Positions 31,800-45,457 of a DNA stretch of 64,000 nucleotides are shown piece by piece. Both the position numbers and the translations under genes were made by a program. Origin of the DNA: Bimuria novae-zelandiae CBS 107.79 (Eukaryota > Ascomycota > Dothideomycetes > Pleosporales > Didymosphaeriaceae); contig ML976687.1 in NCBI GenBank assembly GCA_010015655.1, positions 340,626 to 404,625 of the forward strand. The letters are read 5' to 3'. How positions within the stretch are numbered: position 1 is the first letter of the stretch; the number at the start of each line of letters is the position of its first letter. A model generated the notes under the pieces. That model had not been told where the DNA came from and did no database searches. It was given only the letters and a program-made list of their open reading frames with translations.

Positions 31800-32794
31800 T
31801 TTATTAATTACTATAACTATAATAGGATCCTCTTAGCTATTTATCTACCTTATATAACCTATACGCTATAGCCTCTATATATATTTATATTTAAGCCTCT
31901 ATTAATAGCGTATTTAAATAAGCTTATAGTATTTATTTATGCTAGCTAGGGCCTACTTTCTATTACTATAAGAGACTTTTATCTACTATTTTAGAAGGCC
32001 TAAAGCAATATAATAAAGTCCTAATTAATACTTAGTATCTTTACAGCTACTAGTATATCGCTACTTAATCTAGCGAGGATCCTTAATAGGTTTAATTAAT
32101 TAATATTAACTAATTAAGAAATACTTAATAGCAATACGTTAGCCCTTAACGCGTTAAATTAGTGGAAAATTAATTAACTTTTAAAGGCTATTATTAACGT
32201 AGGAGGTAATAATAAGGCTAAGTAACTAAGCTAAACAATATACTATATTACTATTTAAAAACTACTCTTAGAGGATAAGAATAAGCACCTATAAAAGGCC
32301 TTAGTAATTAAAAAATACTACTCTAAAATAGACAGGCTTTTACCCCTTAATTAAAGTAATAGCTATTATAGTAAAGTAATATTTTAATTACCTTATAGCG
32401 TATAGAGGGCCTATAATTATTAATATTAATTTAATTAGAATAAGGAGCAGAAACAGCGTTAAAAAACTAATTAAATAAAGGCCTATAGGGCTAATTAATA
32501 GCTTAAGGCCTAATTACTCTATAAAAAGTATATTATTTATATAATTAATAAAAAGGCACGCGCGTAGTAGAAGGCTAATATAACTTAATAAAAATATCTT
32601 AATTAAAAGGCCTATAGGGCCTAAAAATAATACTAATAATTAATTAAGATTACTTAATTAGCTCCTAAAAAGCCCTTAATACTATAGAAACAGGTTATTA
32701 GGCCCGCGCAGGCCCTTAGTAGAGGTGTAGATCTAAATAGGGTAGCATTGTTGGCATTAACACTATCGACGCGCAAGGGCCGCCTAATTAGAAT

Positions 32795-33081
32795 TGTCAG
32801 ATTTAATAGTGTTCTGTCACTTTAAGATAATGCGATAATGAGAGTTGATGGATGTGATAATTGATTGTGGAAACCGTGGATGTGCGCAAGGTGTCTATCT
32901 AGCGATGTTTTACGCTTGCACTATATAGGATAGTGCAGGGGCAATAGTGCGCCAGCCTCCCTTCTTTATCCTATCGCACTCTAGGCGATAGTTTAGGTGA
33001 GGAGACAGTAGATGGGTCGCACTCATACTATAGGCAACAGTATAACTTACTATAATTTATAGTAGGTTGTCTAATCTGACA
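32795..33081 (-). repeat. 3' LTR of the nested Copia element
   Basis: It matches 45,171-45,457 base for base in length; differences are transitions. The end motif TGTCAGATT is intact here but reads TATTAGATT in the other copy. A central block (TGCACTATATAGGATAGTGCA) includes an inverted repeat around a TATATA core, the likely promoter region. Confidence 0.9.
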
Positions 33082-33252
33082 CACCCCCTTAGCTTAGGCT
33101 TATCCTTAAGCTAGATATAAGTTGCTTACTAATTTGCACTTTTGCTTATAGTCTAAAAGCTTTTATTCTTTATTCTAGTTCGTGTAGGTTAACCTCTTAG
33201 TTAGTAATCTTTCCTGCGACGTCCTTAAGTCCTAGTTTATCTAGAGACTTGG

Positions 33253-33425
33253 TGTAAAAAGCGCCCTGACTACGGGCGACTCAGTCTATCCACAGTACTA
33301 AGGCGATCCCTTAGAGAGGGAAGAGAAGGGCTGCGGCGAGGGAAGTAGATAGGCGGAAGGCCCGGATAGCGCCGGTCTAGAGCGGACTAGGGCCGTCGAG
33401 GGCCCTCGACCTACGACTCGTGACA
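33253..33425 (-). repeat. 3' LTR of the nested Gypsy element
   Basis: 173 bp, partner of 40,265-40,437. GC-rich (GGGCTGCGGCGAGGG, AGGGCCGTCGAGGGCCCT), so the LTRs stand out from the RIPed interior. The short length and few transitions suggest they largely escaped RIP. Confidence 0.9.
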
Positions 33426-33929
33426 AAGGCTCTTTTCTTTAAGGGTCTCGACTGCAAGAATAAGCACGTAATAACTAGCCTAATTAGGCCTTGCGTATTA
33501 CGTAAGCTAATAACGTAAGCTAAATCTTAGACTTATACTAAGGCCTAAAACCCTTGTTCTTACTCTCTACTCGGCGGCTTACCTTATCCCAGAGGCTCCC
33601 TAACCCGTAAGTACGACCTAGCCAATCTATAGCAGTCTAGGGTGCCTGACCCTAGATGCCCCCTATTTCGGTACCTAGCCGCTCCAAATTTAGGGGTCGT
33701 GAAGGTAGACTAACCTGGTGTAGGCCTGCTAAGTTGTCCCTGTACTTGTCACTTCTCTATCGCCCTCTTTAGCAACCTTCGGACTTTGTCTAGATATACC
33801 TACGCTATTTGGCACTATAAGTACCGTAAACGCTATTTTTAAGGCCCTAGTTAACAAGGCGCGTGCGAGCGCGATTAGTACTATTAACCCGTGCTATACC
33901 TGCCTTCCTATTATCTTAGATAGCCTTAA

Positions 33930-34800
33930 GTAGTCTAATTATAAGAAGATAAAGCTTTACTAGTTTTAGGTTAAGGAGATACGTCGTGTCTAGTCTAAGG
34001 CAGTATATGTTAATCTTAGCCTAATAGATTTAGAGGACTATAATTTAATCTGCTGCTACAATGCCTGCTACGGCGATAGTAGGGATTATTAGCAGGTAAG
34101 TCGGCGCTTTAAGGGTTATATAGGGGTTTCGAGGCTAATTAGTAGCAGATACCTAAAGATAACTTAAAGAACGTGTTAAGTACCCTAATTACCCTTATGC
34201 CGCGCTTAAGCCAAATTAATGCGTACACATATAATAAGATTAACCTCTCTAGATTAGATAAGGCATTAGTGAAGGCCACCGCGCAGGTACTAGAGACGGA
34301 ATAGAGTAACATTATTATATAAGTGTTATCTAGTGTAGTTAAGGGTTATCTAGACTAAGTTGCATAGGGCCACCGGATCTAAATTCTGCGGAAACCCGTT
34401 AACTCCTTACTACTTAGGTTATAACACCTGGCCTCCTAAGGAGATTATTCCGGTGGTGGGCCTCTCTATTAAGGAGAAGCGGAAGAGGAAAGCTTCTACT
34501 ATAGAGGGGGGTAGTCTAACCTCCCTAGTTACTACTAGTGCTCTTACCCCTAGGCGCAAGAAGGTTGCTCCTAAGTTAGTAAGGATTCTTAACCCTAATC
34601 CTGGGTTATTAATGCTAATTTAAGGTAGTTAGCGTTTAAGGCTAGTGTCTTAGCCACGCTAGACTTCCTCGCGGAGGAAGTAAAGAAGAAGATTAAGAGT
34701 AAGGGTAATTAGGAGACTTTTTAGCAAGCCTATAAGTCTAAGCGCCTAACTAATTAAGAGGGTTATTTAGTATAATCTAGGGATTCTTGCCCCTATTAAC
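33930..34800 (+). pseudogene. Antisense accessory frame in the Gypsy element
   Basis: Between the end of pol and the 3' LTR, the strand opposite to pol reads as a mutated gene. Around 34,010-34,090 is LEDYNLICCYNACYGDSRDY-like sequence. At 34,360-34,620 an 87-residue open stretch contains TGSKFCGNPLTPYYLGYNTW and basic RKRKAST, RRKKVAPK runs. The frame continues brokenly to a stop near 34,800. Composition and residual coding pattern differ from simple untranslated DNA. No family is recognised. It could be a captured host gene or a Gypsy accessory gene in the position of env but on the opposite strand. Confidence 0.4.
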
Positions 34801-37800
34801 GGTGTCTAGATTTTATTTACGTTCTATACCCTTAGGCGGTTTTAGTTAGGTTTCGGTTGGCTATAATCGCGTTGGGTACGGTCCGAATGGGCTTGTAAGC
34901 CTCTATTAGGCCCCGAGAGGCGTAAATAGGCCTAGATAGCTCGTTCTAGTCTTTAGTCTATTTAAGAATCCTCTGTCCTATTTATTCTAGTATTTCGCAG
35001 CCTATAAAGTGTACTCTCTAGGGTAATCTATTACTAATTACTATTGAGTGCTGTCTTCCTCCTTCTCTAGGGGGGCGACCCCGCCTCTTAGGCTCCTGTC
35101 TAGGGCGACCTTTAGTCTTCTTGTCTAAGCCCTTTAGGAACTGCTTTATCGCCCCTTTAGAGATTTCCTTTATAGATAACTACTAGTTCTTATCGCTATC
35201 GTATCCTTTTTACTTAACTTCATACAGCCATTCTCCGTCCTAGAGTACCCTAAATCTAATTTCTTTAATTAGGTATATATCCTCCCTTACTTATAGTATA
35301 ATAACCTTAGGCGGGCTTTGCTCCCGTTGTAGTAGTCCTTTTAGGGCTGCTTGGTTTAAGAGAGATACATAGAATACTAGGTAAATGTTAAAGTCCTTTA
35401 GCAGCTCTAGCTTATATGCCTATTAACTAATTCGCTATTTTACCCTATAGGGACCCTAGGACTTGTAGTTAAGTTTCTTCTTAGGCCTAGTTAACTATAT
35501 GTTGCAGGCGTCGAGGTATACCATGTCTCCTATTATGAAGGTTTGGGCCTTATGCTTCCTGTTGTACCACGTCGCCTAGTACGCCTGTGCCCTGAGGATC
35601 GCTTAAGTTATCTAGGCCCTAGTCTAGGCTAGAACTATTGCTCTGGCCCTTACCGTAGGTACTAACCCGCGTAGCTGTACTTCTCGGGGCAGGCCTACTA
35701 TTAGTAGATTTAGGCTATATACTATAATAAATAACGACACTCCTATAGAGCTATAGATGCTATTATTATATAAATATTCTGCTTTAGATAGAAGGTCCGC
35801 CCAATTAGATTATTCATAGTTGTAGAACACTTAAAGGTACTGTTTAAGCGTTTGGTTCTATCGTTCTGTCTATCCGTCTGTCTACGGGTGGAAGGTAGTA
35901 GAGAGGAGTTGCTTAGTTCTTAAATATTAAGTAAAAGTACTCTAATAAGCTAATATAAATAGGCTGCCTTTGTCCGTAACTATTAACTTTAGAGGGCCGT
36001 GTAGGCGTAGAACCTTTCTTCTAAAGACCTTAGCTAGCTTTACTGCCTTTAGGTCCTTTCGCGTGGGGATGTAGTGTGCCATCTTAGAAAACTAGTTAAT
36101 AACTACTAGGATACTATTATAACGATAGGCTCTAGATTTACTCTTAGATAGATCTATTACTATGTTTATAGCGATGTCCTTCTAGATACCCCTTAGAACT
36201 AGTAGGCTGTTAAGTTGGCCGTGCGTTACGTGTTAGACAGGTTTTGCCCTAGAGTACGCTTAACAGGTCTAAACGTAGTCCTTTACGTATTATTAGATAC
36301 CGGGCTACTAGAACTCTTGTAGTACTAGCTCTAAGGTCCTAGCAAAGCTAAAATAGCCCACGAGGGGGTTATCGTGGCATTATTAAAAGACGTGTACCCT
36401 CGCTAGAGGTGGCACGTATAGCCTATTCTCGTACTATAATAGGTTAGCCAGTCTAATTATCTAGCGCTTTAGCCATTCCAGCTTTGCCATCTCTAGCCCT
36501 TAGAGGTACTAGAGGATTTATTCTATAGTTTCGTCCCCCTGGCTGTTTCTCTTTAATAGCTCTACTATAGGGTAAGCGCTTGCTAAATTATTTGCTACTG
36601 CCTCCTTAGTTGCCAACGTTCTAGGTCTAGCGACCCTTGTCGCTGCCACTAGTCTAGGGCTTCCTGCCTACTTTAATAGCTATGGGCTGCCTGCCACGCC
36701 TGCTTTGTCTAAAGCGTCGCCTTTTAGCTGTAACTTGTGCTATAGGGCCTTAAGGAGTTTCTACTAGGAACTACCTGTCCCGCCTAAGCTTGTTTCCTCC
36801 TCTAACTTGTAGTTGGGTCTCCGCGACGGTCCGTTAGCGGGATTTATCCTTTCTAAATAGTGTTTAATTTTAAAATTAAATGTTATAAGCTATTTGGCCC
36901 ACCTTGCCTACTGTCTAGTTAGGACTTTTGTAGACATGAACCCTTATAGGTTAGTATAATTAGTTAAAAGCTTAACCTTCTTGCTAACACCCTCTAGGTA
37001 GTGTCGCTAATGCTTAAAAGCTTTAATAATTGCTAGCAACTCGCTATTATGCGTATTATAGTTTTATTCTGCTTAGTTTATCTTGCGCAAATAAAAAGTA
37101 ACTAGGTGCTATTATAGCTTCCTATGTTTGTCTGGTTACGGTTGGCTTAAGATACCCGAGATCGCGAAACCTAAAGCGTTAGTTTCTACTCTTAAGGGTC
37201 TTTTAGGGTTAAAGTAGGCTAGTAAGGGCCCTCGCATAAAGCTTTCTTTTAGCTAGTAAAAAAAGGCCTTAGCCTGCTTTAGTAGGCTTATTATAACTAA
37301 TTCCTTAAGTCTCTATCGCTGTCCGCCCTTAGTGGCTCCCTTTAGCCTTTTTATTAGGGCGTGAAGGGGTGCCGCTACTTAAGAGAATCCTTCTATAAAC
37401 CTTTAATAGTAGTTAGTAAAGCTAAGGAAGATCTTAACTGCTTAGACTAAGTTTAGTTCGGGCTAATTTTTTATAGAGGCGACGCGGTCCTCCTCTATCT
37501 CTACGCTATTTAGGGATACTATAAAGCCTAGGTATCCTACCTTGCGTGTGTAGAATTCGTATTTAGACAGTTTAGCGTATAGCCGGCGTTTAATAAGGCG
37601 TTTTAGCACTATTTAAACGTGCTGGATGTGTTCCTCCTTCGTCTTAGAGTAGATAAGGATATCGTCAAGGTACACAATATAGTAAATATTAAGAAGGTCT
37701 AATAGTGTGTTATTAATATGGCTTTAGAAGGTCGCAGGCGCGTTTGTTAAGCTAAAAGGTATTACTATGTATTCGTACTATTTATATCTTGTTTAGAAGG

Positions 37801-40264
37801 CTATCTTCCATTTATCTCCTGCCCTAATTTGGACGCGGTGGTAGGCGTCCCTTAGGTCTAGTTTAGTGTAGATCTAGGCATCCCCTAGTTAGTTAAGGGA
37901 TTCCTGTATTAAGGGAAGTAGGTATTAGTTCTTTATTATAACTGCATTTAGTCCCCTGTAGTTAACGTAGAGGCAAAGGCCTCTATCCTTTTTCTTTATA
38001 AAAAGGATTAGTGCCCCGGCGCTTAATCGCGATAGTTAAATAAAGCCCTATTTAAGGTTCTTTTAGATATAGTCGCGTAGAACTGCCGACTCTAACTCTA
38101 ATAGACTATAGAGTGGTTTAAAAGGCACTTCCTTGCCTTCCTTAATATCGATCTTTATCTCGTAGGGGCCATGGTTGGTAAGGATGCTTGCGGCTTCTTT
38201 GGAGAAGGCTTTCTCCTATTATCCCTAGTATTCTTCAGGTAGCGTCCCGGGTGGGCCTCCTAATGTGTCCTTTAGGGTGGCATATATAACAAAATAGTTA
38301 TTTACTATATCTTTAGCCGTGCCGGCGAACTCTTCTACTAATTTAGTAGAGATCTTAGTCTATTTGCGCTTCCCATGGGCGAAGCGAATAGTCTTGTTAT
38401 AGAAGTTTACGATAGGGCTCTATTCTGCTAGCCAGGGCATTCCTAGGACCATGTTAAATCTACTAATATTACTAACTATAAATAGGCAACTATTGCTCTC
38501 GGTTTTACCGCGACTATTTATAATGGTGTAGGGGAGCTTTGCCTAGCCTAGAACGCCTAAGTCTTGTCTATTTAGCGCTACGTAGCGTTTGCCTTTTATT
38601 ATTATTACCGCAACCCCTAACCGCTTTATTAGATTACTACTAACGAAATTTGCTTTAGCTCCGTAGTCTACTAGGGCTTTAATCTATTATTAGTTGCCCT
38701 TGTACTGTACTTTACTATCTAGCGTAATTAGTAAGCCACCGCTCTTATCTCTAGGGGTTCTTGCAGCTATAACTAGTTATTATTAACCTTTATTATAGTT
38801 AACCTTGCCTGTAGACTATTGGGCCTCCTGGTCTACAGCTTGTCTTTCCCCGCCTCGGCCTTGTACTTTGAATAGGACGCCTTATAATAACCTAGTTTGT
38901 GGTAGTAGAAGTATTAGTCCTTGTCCTTATCCTCTATTGCCTAAGCCTTCTTCTTGCTGTCCTTGTCGCGACGGTTGCTATCGTGGCGTCTCTAGTATAG
39001 TCTTGTGTTATTTAACCTAGATTGCTTTCGATCGCGCCTTTTATTAGCTAGCTTGTTAAGGAAGTTATTATTAATATCGTATATACATTATTTCTCTAAC
39101 TTATAAGGTTTTAACGCTTACTAATACATATTTACCTTTACTTCTAAGTAAAAGAGGCTCTTCTATTCGCGCGGCTACTATTTAAGGCGTTTTTAAATTT
39201 TCTTATCTAGTGCTGTATAGAAGTTATTAATATAGTCTTTATTATTATTATCTAAGGCCTTCTCTAGGTCGCATTCCTCCTATTAGTCCTTAAAGTAGTT
39301 AAGGAGTTCTGTAAGGGTCTTCTTACCTTATTTAGCTACCTTAATCCTTCGGCGAGCGGCACTCTTTCGCTCCTAGGCTAATCCTAGGGAGTCTACTATA
39401 GTCTATTGTAGAAGGTCCTAGGTGACTTTCCTATGTCGCTTCTACTCTGGGATCTTGGTGACTATTTAGTTTTAATAGTTACGTTGTGTATCTCCTAAGT
39501 ATCTTACTGTAAACCTAACCTGCGCTTCGTTAGTTTTAAGGGCAAGTAAGAAGTTAATATAGTCCTTATAGGCCCTTTTTTATAAGTTTAGTTCCTTACA
39601 ACCTTTGCCCTTAAATTAAAAGGGTTTTAGCGGCTTTAGTAGCTATGCGTCTAGGGCAGCAGCCACTATTTAGATTTAACATTCTTTATCGCGGCTAGTG
39701 CGGGCCTGGCCTTATCTATTCTTCTTCCGCGGGCGTCGGATGCTTCCAGAGGCCCTAGATTAGTCTTAACTAGCATTATCTAAGCTTAAGGACGCGTCCT
39801 TTATTAAGCTATCGCTTAATAGGTTGTCGCTTATGTCTTTAGTCTTGTCCGGGTTGCCGTAACCCTCCTTGGGCTCTAGGGAGTTATTAGAGATGCTAGT
39901 AGTTATTATCTTGTTCTTAACTAGGGTCTTGCCTTTAGATTAGTGACGCTCTACTATTAGGGAGGCCTCTAGTTCCTAGATGCGTTATTAGAGCTATAGC
40001 ACGCCTAGGCGTTCTTAAAGGGTAACTTCCTCTAATTATTAGTTATTATTACCGCCTATAATAGTAAGGGGGTCTTCCTCTAGGTCTATAAGTGTCGTTA
40101 GGTCTTCTATAGGCGTTATAACTATTAGAGGCTCTTATTTAGAGGGTCCTGCGAGTGGTGACCTGCTTTAAGGGTCTCTTGCTATTTTTAAGGTCTGGCA
40201 GGTAACTCTTCGTGTCGATTCTATTATACAGGTAAATTAGATATAAGGGGGTAAGGGATCGTAT

Positions 40265-40437
40265 TGTAAAAAGCGCCCTAACTACGGGCGACTTAGTCTA
40301 TTTACAGTACTAAGGCGATCCCTTAGAGAGGGAAGAGAAGGGCTGCGGCGAGGGAAGTAGATAGGCGGAAGGCCTGGATAGCGCCGGTCTAGAGCGGACT
40401 AGGGCCGTCGAGGGCCCTCGACCTACGACTCGTGACA
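40265..40437 (-). repeat. 5' LTR of the nested Gypsy element
   Basis: 173 bp, followed by the CTTGG duplication at 40,438-40,442 and then Copia sequence. In minus orientation this is the 5' LTR that would drive transcription of gag-pol. Confidence 0.9.
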
Positions 40438-43400
40438 CTTGGTCTATTTGCTGGCTAGCAGAGCCTTTGTAAGACTATCTGCTACTATTTCTTCTAATTA
40501 TTAATACTGGACTTTAATAGCTCCGCGTACTACTTCTTGTTAAAGCTAATAATTATAGATGTTAATATGCCTTAACTTTGTCTGTAGCTTAGCAATTTCT
40601 TTAGTAATAAGTTAAATAGTTTGTTGATTATTGCAATTAATCGTGATTGTTAATAGTAAGAGCTTAATCTTAAGCTTAGTAATTAGCCGTGCTGTAAAGA
40701 TAGCTTCTTTAGTAACTTGTAATAGGGCTAGTAGCTTAGCTTTAGTTATTAATGTGGTAACTATGTTCTATTTATTTGCTTTCCAGGCGATAAGTCCACT
40801 AAATAGCTTAATAATATATCCTTAAGAGCTCTTATAATTAAAGGTGTTATTTGCAAACAATGCGTCGCTTGCGACTTTATAGGTGTCTACTCCTCTAAAG
40901 CGTAGTACTAATATTCGTGTGGAGGATAGGTATAGTAGCACGCGGTTAGCGGCGTTGTGATATTTATTACTTAGATTAGCGAGGAATCGTAATAACTAGG
41001 AGCTTGCGAAAGCAATGTCAAGGCGCGTGGTTACTATAGCATAAAGGATTAATCCTATCTTTCGCTAGTATTAATTAATCTCTGCCTTTAAGGCGAGTCC
41101 TTCTTAGGGGAGTAGCTTAATTACTACTATTAAGGTATCGTGCCGTATGTCGCGTTAGTTAACTAGGCGATTAATCTTGTCCACGTAGGACGCTTAAGAT
41201 AGCTAGAGTAGTCTACGGGGATAGTCTTTAATAACTTTAACTCCTAAAAACTACTATAGGTCTTTTCCGCTAGTAAGGGAGAATTTTAAACTTAACTATT
41301 TTATTACTACGTTAGTAGTGTACTTCTGATCCTTTACGTAGGCAATAATAAGGTCGTCTACATAAAAGAAGATAATAATTCTGTCTTTAATTATATAGCA
41401 TGGCTCGTGTGGGACGGCGGCAAAGCCGAGGTCTTAGAGCACTTAGGTGAACTCTCGTTGCTATAGTAATAGAGAGATTCGCAGACCATACAGCGCCTTA
41501 TGTAGCTATAGGATGGTGCTAGATTAGGTGTATCCTCGTGGCATTCTTATGTAGATTTCTTTGTCTAACTTTGCGTGGACGAAAGCGTTAGTAACGTCGT
41601 ATTAGCTAAGCTCTAGATTAAAGCGAGCTGCTATAGTTATAAGTAGGTAAAAGGATTGTCCTGTAAGTGTGGCAGCGTAGGTATCTTAAGTAGTAAGGTG
41701 TTATTGTTAATCTCCACGCACTACTAGTCTAGCCTTACACTTCTAAAAGTAGTAGTATTTGTTAAGCTTATAGGTGTAGACCTATATATAGTTAAGGATT
41801 TAATAGCCTGCTAATCGCGCTTAGGCGACAGGCACCTCGCTCTATAACTTTATTTCTTTATAGCTCTATAAGTGTAATTGCTTGGTATCCTTCCACATTT
41901 TAAATAGTAGGTAATCTTTTATTCTTGTTCTATAAGATAGAGGTTCTAGTAAAGAGCTTTAGTGTAGCTTCTTGCCTACTTCGAGCATGCGTCTAAATTG
42001 CGCTTTATTAAGTGGCTTACCTTTATGTGTTCCTGCACTTCCTACTTTAGTGCCTACTAGGAAGGTAGCTACCTATAGTATAGCGAGTTAATATTTTAAC
42101 TATAATTACACTATAGGCAATAGTTTACTGTAAAGTTTAGTATAATTACTAGCTATTAATTATGCAAGCAGTGCGATAGGTAGTAGTATTACTAGTAGTA
42201 ATAGGTAGATATAGTTAACTTTCCTCCCTTAATTATACTCTAGAGTGTCGTTATCCTCTTAGGAGTCTATTATTGGCTCATCCTCGTAGAAAGACTCTGT
42301 GTGTTATTATTCCGGCGGTGAGGGCAATAGCTCTACTAATCGGGTCCATGCTACGATCTCTTCATAAGTGCTGTGCATAAGGTTATCTATTAGGTCTTCT
42401 ATCTTGCCTAAGAACACTAATTATTTGTTAAAAATAACGTCGCGAGTACTAATAACCTTTGCGAGGGAGGGGATCTATATCCTCTAAATATTCGTTAATT
42501 AATAGCCCACTAGGTAGCCAATCTATGCTTTTGGATCGAGCCTTTAGAGCTTGCTTTTACCGCGTTTTGTGTTGTCGGTCATGGTAAAGGCTTTACAGCC
42601 GTAGGCCCTGAGGTGAGCCTGATTGGGTTTCTTTGGCTGGGTGACAATACTATTCTAGAAGGCTACTGTTGTAAGGAACACTTCGTATAGTAATCGCTAT
42701 TAGTTAGCGTAGTTTAGTGTTTAATTATAGAGGTATACGGCCGCTCGTGTAATTTCTAGCTATAGTGTCTAGGGAAGGTTAGCGTCTAGTTGCATTACAC
42801 AACTTTTCTCCTTAATTACACCCCCTAAGCGTTTAGCGCCTCTATTCTACGCTTAGGTGTTGGGTGCTAAAGGCTTGATAATAATACCTTCGCTAATACA
42901 CTACTTATTAACGTCTTGTTTAACTAAGAAGATCTTATTATTAGACTTTATTACTTTAATTATAATCTTAAACTATACTTTTATAAACAGTGCGAATTTC
43001 TTTAGTAGCTTAATAATTATCCGCGCTAGTCTATTATCCTTAAAGTAAAAATCCTAAGCTATGCCTAAAAATCTATTAGTAATAAGTATCTAGCTTTTCT
43101 TGCTGGTGGAGCTTTCTTGCTTAAAGTCGTGGAAGTCAATAGTAATTCTTTTACTAGGGCTATTATTACTCTATCTAGCCTGTCTTCGTATTTGTCGCTT
43201 AAGTTTCGATCGTCTATAAGTATCGCATTGGACCGTGGTAGGTCCTTTAAGGCGCACTCTCTTAAAGTAATTTATAGTGTATTTAAGCGCCTAAGGTCCT
43301 AGGTAGCCTAATTATTTATGCTAGGTAATTACATCTACCTTCTAAGCTTGCCTTTTAGTGCGCGAGTTAGTCTTGTATATAGCATAAGTTACACTCTTTA

Positions 43401-45170
43401 TCGTAGTGTAGCTTGTTAATATTCTAAACTCTAGTACCTATTAATTATATATTTCTTAGAGTTCTACGAGGACTATGTTGTCTCTTCGCTTAATTATTAT
43501 TAGTTCTGCCTACGTATCCTACTAGAGGCCTTGCCTCTAAAGTAATTAGAAAGATACTAGATTGCATAGCAGTTCAGGACAGTAGGCAACGTTGTTAAGC
43601 CTTAGTATCTAATTCCCTTATCCGCTTCTAACGTGTAGATAGACGCTCCCATATCCCTTTATCTATACTCGTGATGAACCCGCCCATATAAAGTCTCCTG
43701 GCAATGGTGGCCGCATTAAGACAAACCAATCGATATTATTAAAGATATGGCAGGTGGTGCCTGAATCGAGGATCGCTAAGTAGCGCAATAGGTACGTGTT
43801 TGGGTCTGAGTGGTAGGATGCGGCATTGAAGCTCGCTAAGAGATTAGTAATTTTCCGTCTATCTAGTCATTTATTGTTAGCCTTAATAATTTAAGTTAGG
43901 GTAGGAGTGTGCGAGCGTTTAATAGTTAGTGTACAAGACTTCTATCTCTTTTCACCCCTTATACTTAACTAGAGATCCGGATCATGTTCTAGCTAGAACT
44001 TAATAAGCTTTACTATTACAGGGTTTGGTCTAAACTAAGCAGGCTACTTATTAGGATATACATAGAAATATTTCTTTAGATTGTGGCGTTGTTCACAAGC
44101 AGGGCACTTAGGGTTTAATCCACCTTTACCACTAACTATCGTTAGCTTATTATCTATATTCGTAGACTGCTTAGATTTAGTGCGTACACTATTATTTTAT
44201 TATTTTATAGCCTAAGGTCTTCTTTAGTTTAATAATACTGCTTCGTCCACAAGAGAGGCGTCCCTGTCTATAGTCTAAGTAGGTTCACCACTGTCAGCGA
44301 GAGATAAACCTGCAGTAGTAAAGGCGCCCCTTTATTTACCCTTAACCAGGTACTAGAGATTCATATAGTCTTAGAAGAGTTTTATTATGTGTTTACGAGT
44401 AATCGCTAGGTCCTGTTTTCCTTATTAACTAAAGGTTATCACCTATTATAACGTAATATAGTTAACGGCTCTTATAAAGTCTGCTTTAATAGAGGCTAAT
44501 ATTACTAGCTCTAAAACGTTTACTAATTCTGCTTCGGTCGCTGCTTAATCGTATTCGGCGAGCCACGTGGCCCATTAGGTCGAGCTCCTTATTAGTTTAA
44601 GAGCATTTAGATATCGCGCTCGGGCGCGTTCGTATTCGTCTTCAAGATCTACGCCGACGGTGAGCGTTAGATTATTAATCCATTTCTTAATTAATTTATT
44701 AGGTAGACAACATGTCTTCTGTAGATAAGCTAAGATAGTTAATTATATAAAGGTGACGATCTTGTCAAGATCTACCTTTTTATCTCGATATAATTAATTA
44801 AGTAGCTTGTATACTTTTAGCTATAATTTATAGTAGTCGCTATCTTCTTTAAACGACTTTCCTCCTACTACTAATAGTTATAAAGGTAGTGTTAGTTCCT
44901 TATCTAGGTGCGCTACTATAAAGGCAGTGCTTAGTTAATATTTTTTAATTATTAGTGCTATAGGCAGCACAGGTTATAGAATTAGTTTAACTATTAATAC
45001 TAGATTAATAATTCTCTAGATATTAAGAATATAACACTTTAATTTTAGTTGTTACAGCCAGGGCGTATAGTTAGTATAGTTAGTTAGGATTACTGTGGGA
45101 TCTCTAAGGGTCGATAGGGCTATTGCAATTAGCTTAAGGTAGTGTTAGTTAAGGCAGTGAGACTCTTAAT

Positions 45171-45457
45171 TATTAGATTTAATAGTGTTCTGTCACTTTA
45201 AGATAATGCGATAATAAGAGTTAATGGATGTAATAATTAATTGTGGAAACCGTGGATGTGCGCAAGGTGTCTATCTAGCGATGTTTCACGCTTGCACTAT
45301 ATAGGATAGTGCAGGGGCAATAGTGCGCCAGCCTCCCTTCTTTATCCTATCGCACTCTGGGCGATAGTTTAGGTGAGGAGACAGTAGATGGGTCGCACTC
45401 ATACTGTAGGCAACAGTATAACTTACTGTGATTCACAGTAGGTTGTCTAATCTGACA
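45171..45457 (-). repeat. 5' LTR of the nested Copia element
   Basis: Partner of the LTR at 32,795-33,081. It is followed directly by AGAAT, the target duplication, and then by the last 185 bp of the pogo element. Confidence 0.9.

Larger units (their letters stand above)
29010..32794 (+). pseudogene. Pogo transposase (RIPed, interrupted)
   Basis: Translation through stops gives an N-terminal helix-turn-helix-like part (29,010-29,150), then the DDE core: YNMDEKGFMIGI with the first Asp (29,476-29,515), SLIACICADGTALDPAL, and a degraded second Asp region at 29,840. A 1.9-kb LTR element interrupts it here. The frame resumes at 31,800 with NRILLAIYLP and LQPLYIYLFKPLSIAY (third acidic position region). 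A charged tail ends near 32,794, where the Copia element cuts the final codons; the last few (LSRY then stop) lie at 45,458-45,480. Stops are mainly TAG/TAA. The 29,479-29,700 segment is strikingly less mutated than the rest. Confidence 0.85.
33253..40437 (-). mobile_element. Complete Gypsy retrotransposon inserted in the Copia element
   Basis: LTRs of 173 bp (33,253-33,425 and 40,265-40,437) with TGTAAAAAGCG ... CGTGACA ends are flanked on both sides by CTTGG (33,248-33,252 and 40,438-40,442). I count five differences between the LTRs, all C/T or G/A. The pol frame is on the minus strand: CCHC knuckle (YFYYHKLGYYKA) at 38,880-38,930, the RT motif YLDDILIYS at 37,650-37,680, RNase H region at 37,000-37,100, and integrase with HDNPLVGHFSFARTLE near 36,370-36,300 and PTRKDLKAVKLAKVFRRK near 36,060. 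Gag lies at 39,000-40,000. An A/G-rich tract next to 33,425 on the minus strand fits the polypurine tract. At 7,185 bp it is full length but inactivated. Confidence 0.93.
32795..45457 (-). mobile_element. Copia retrotransposon carrying a nested Gypsy element
   Basis: LTRs of 287 bp lie at 32,795-33,081 and 45,171-45,457, with TGTCAGATT ... AATCTGACA ends and flanked by the 5-bp duplication AGAAT on both sides. A polypurine tract (CTAAGGGGGTG on the minus strand) next to the 33,081 end shows the element is in minus orientation. Without the Gypsy insertion it is about 5.5 kb. Minus-strand Copia RNase H/RT-type sequence lies at about 40,450-42,050, integrase and protease regions at about 42,250-44,200, and gag beyond to 45,100. 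All are riddled with RIP-type stops. LTR differences are nearly all transitions. It inserted in the last codons of the pogo transposase. Confidence 0.92.
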
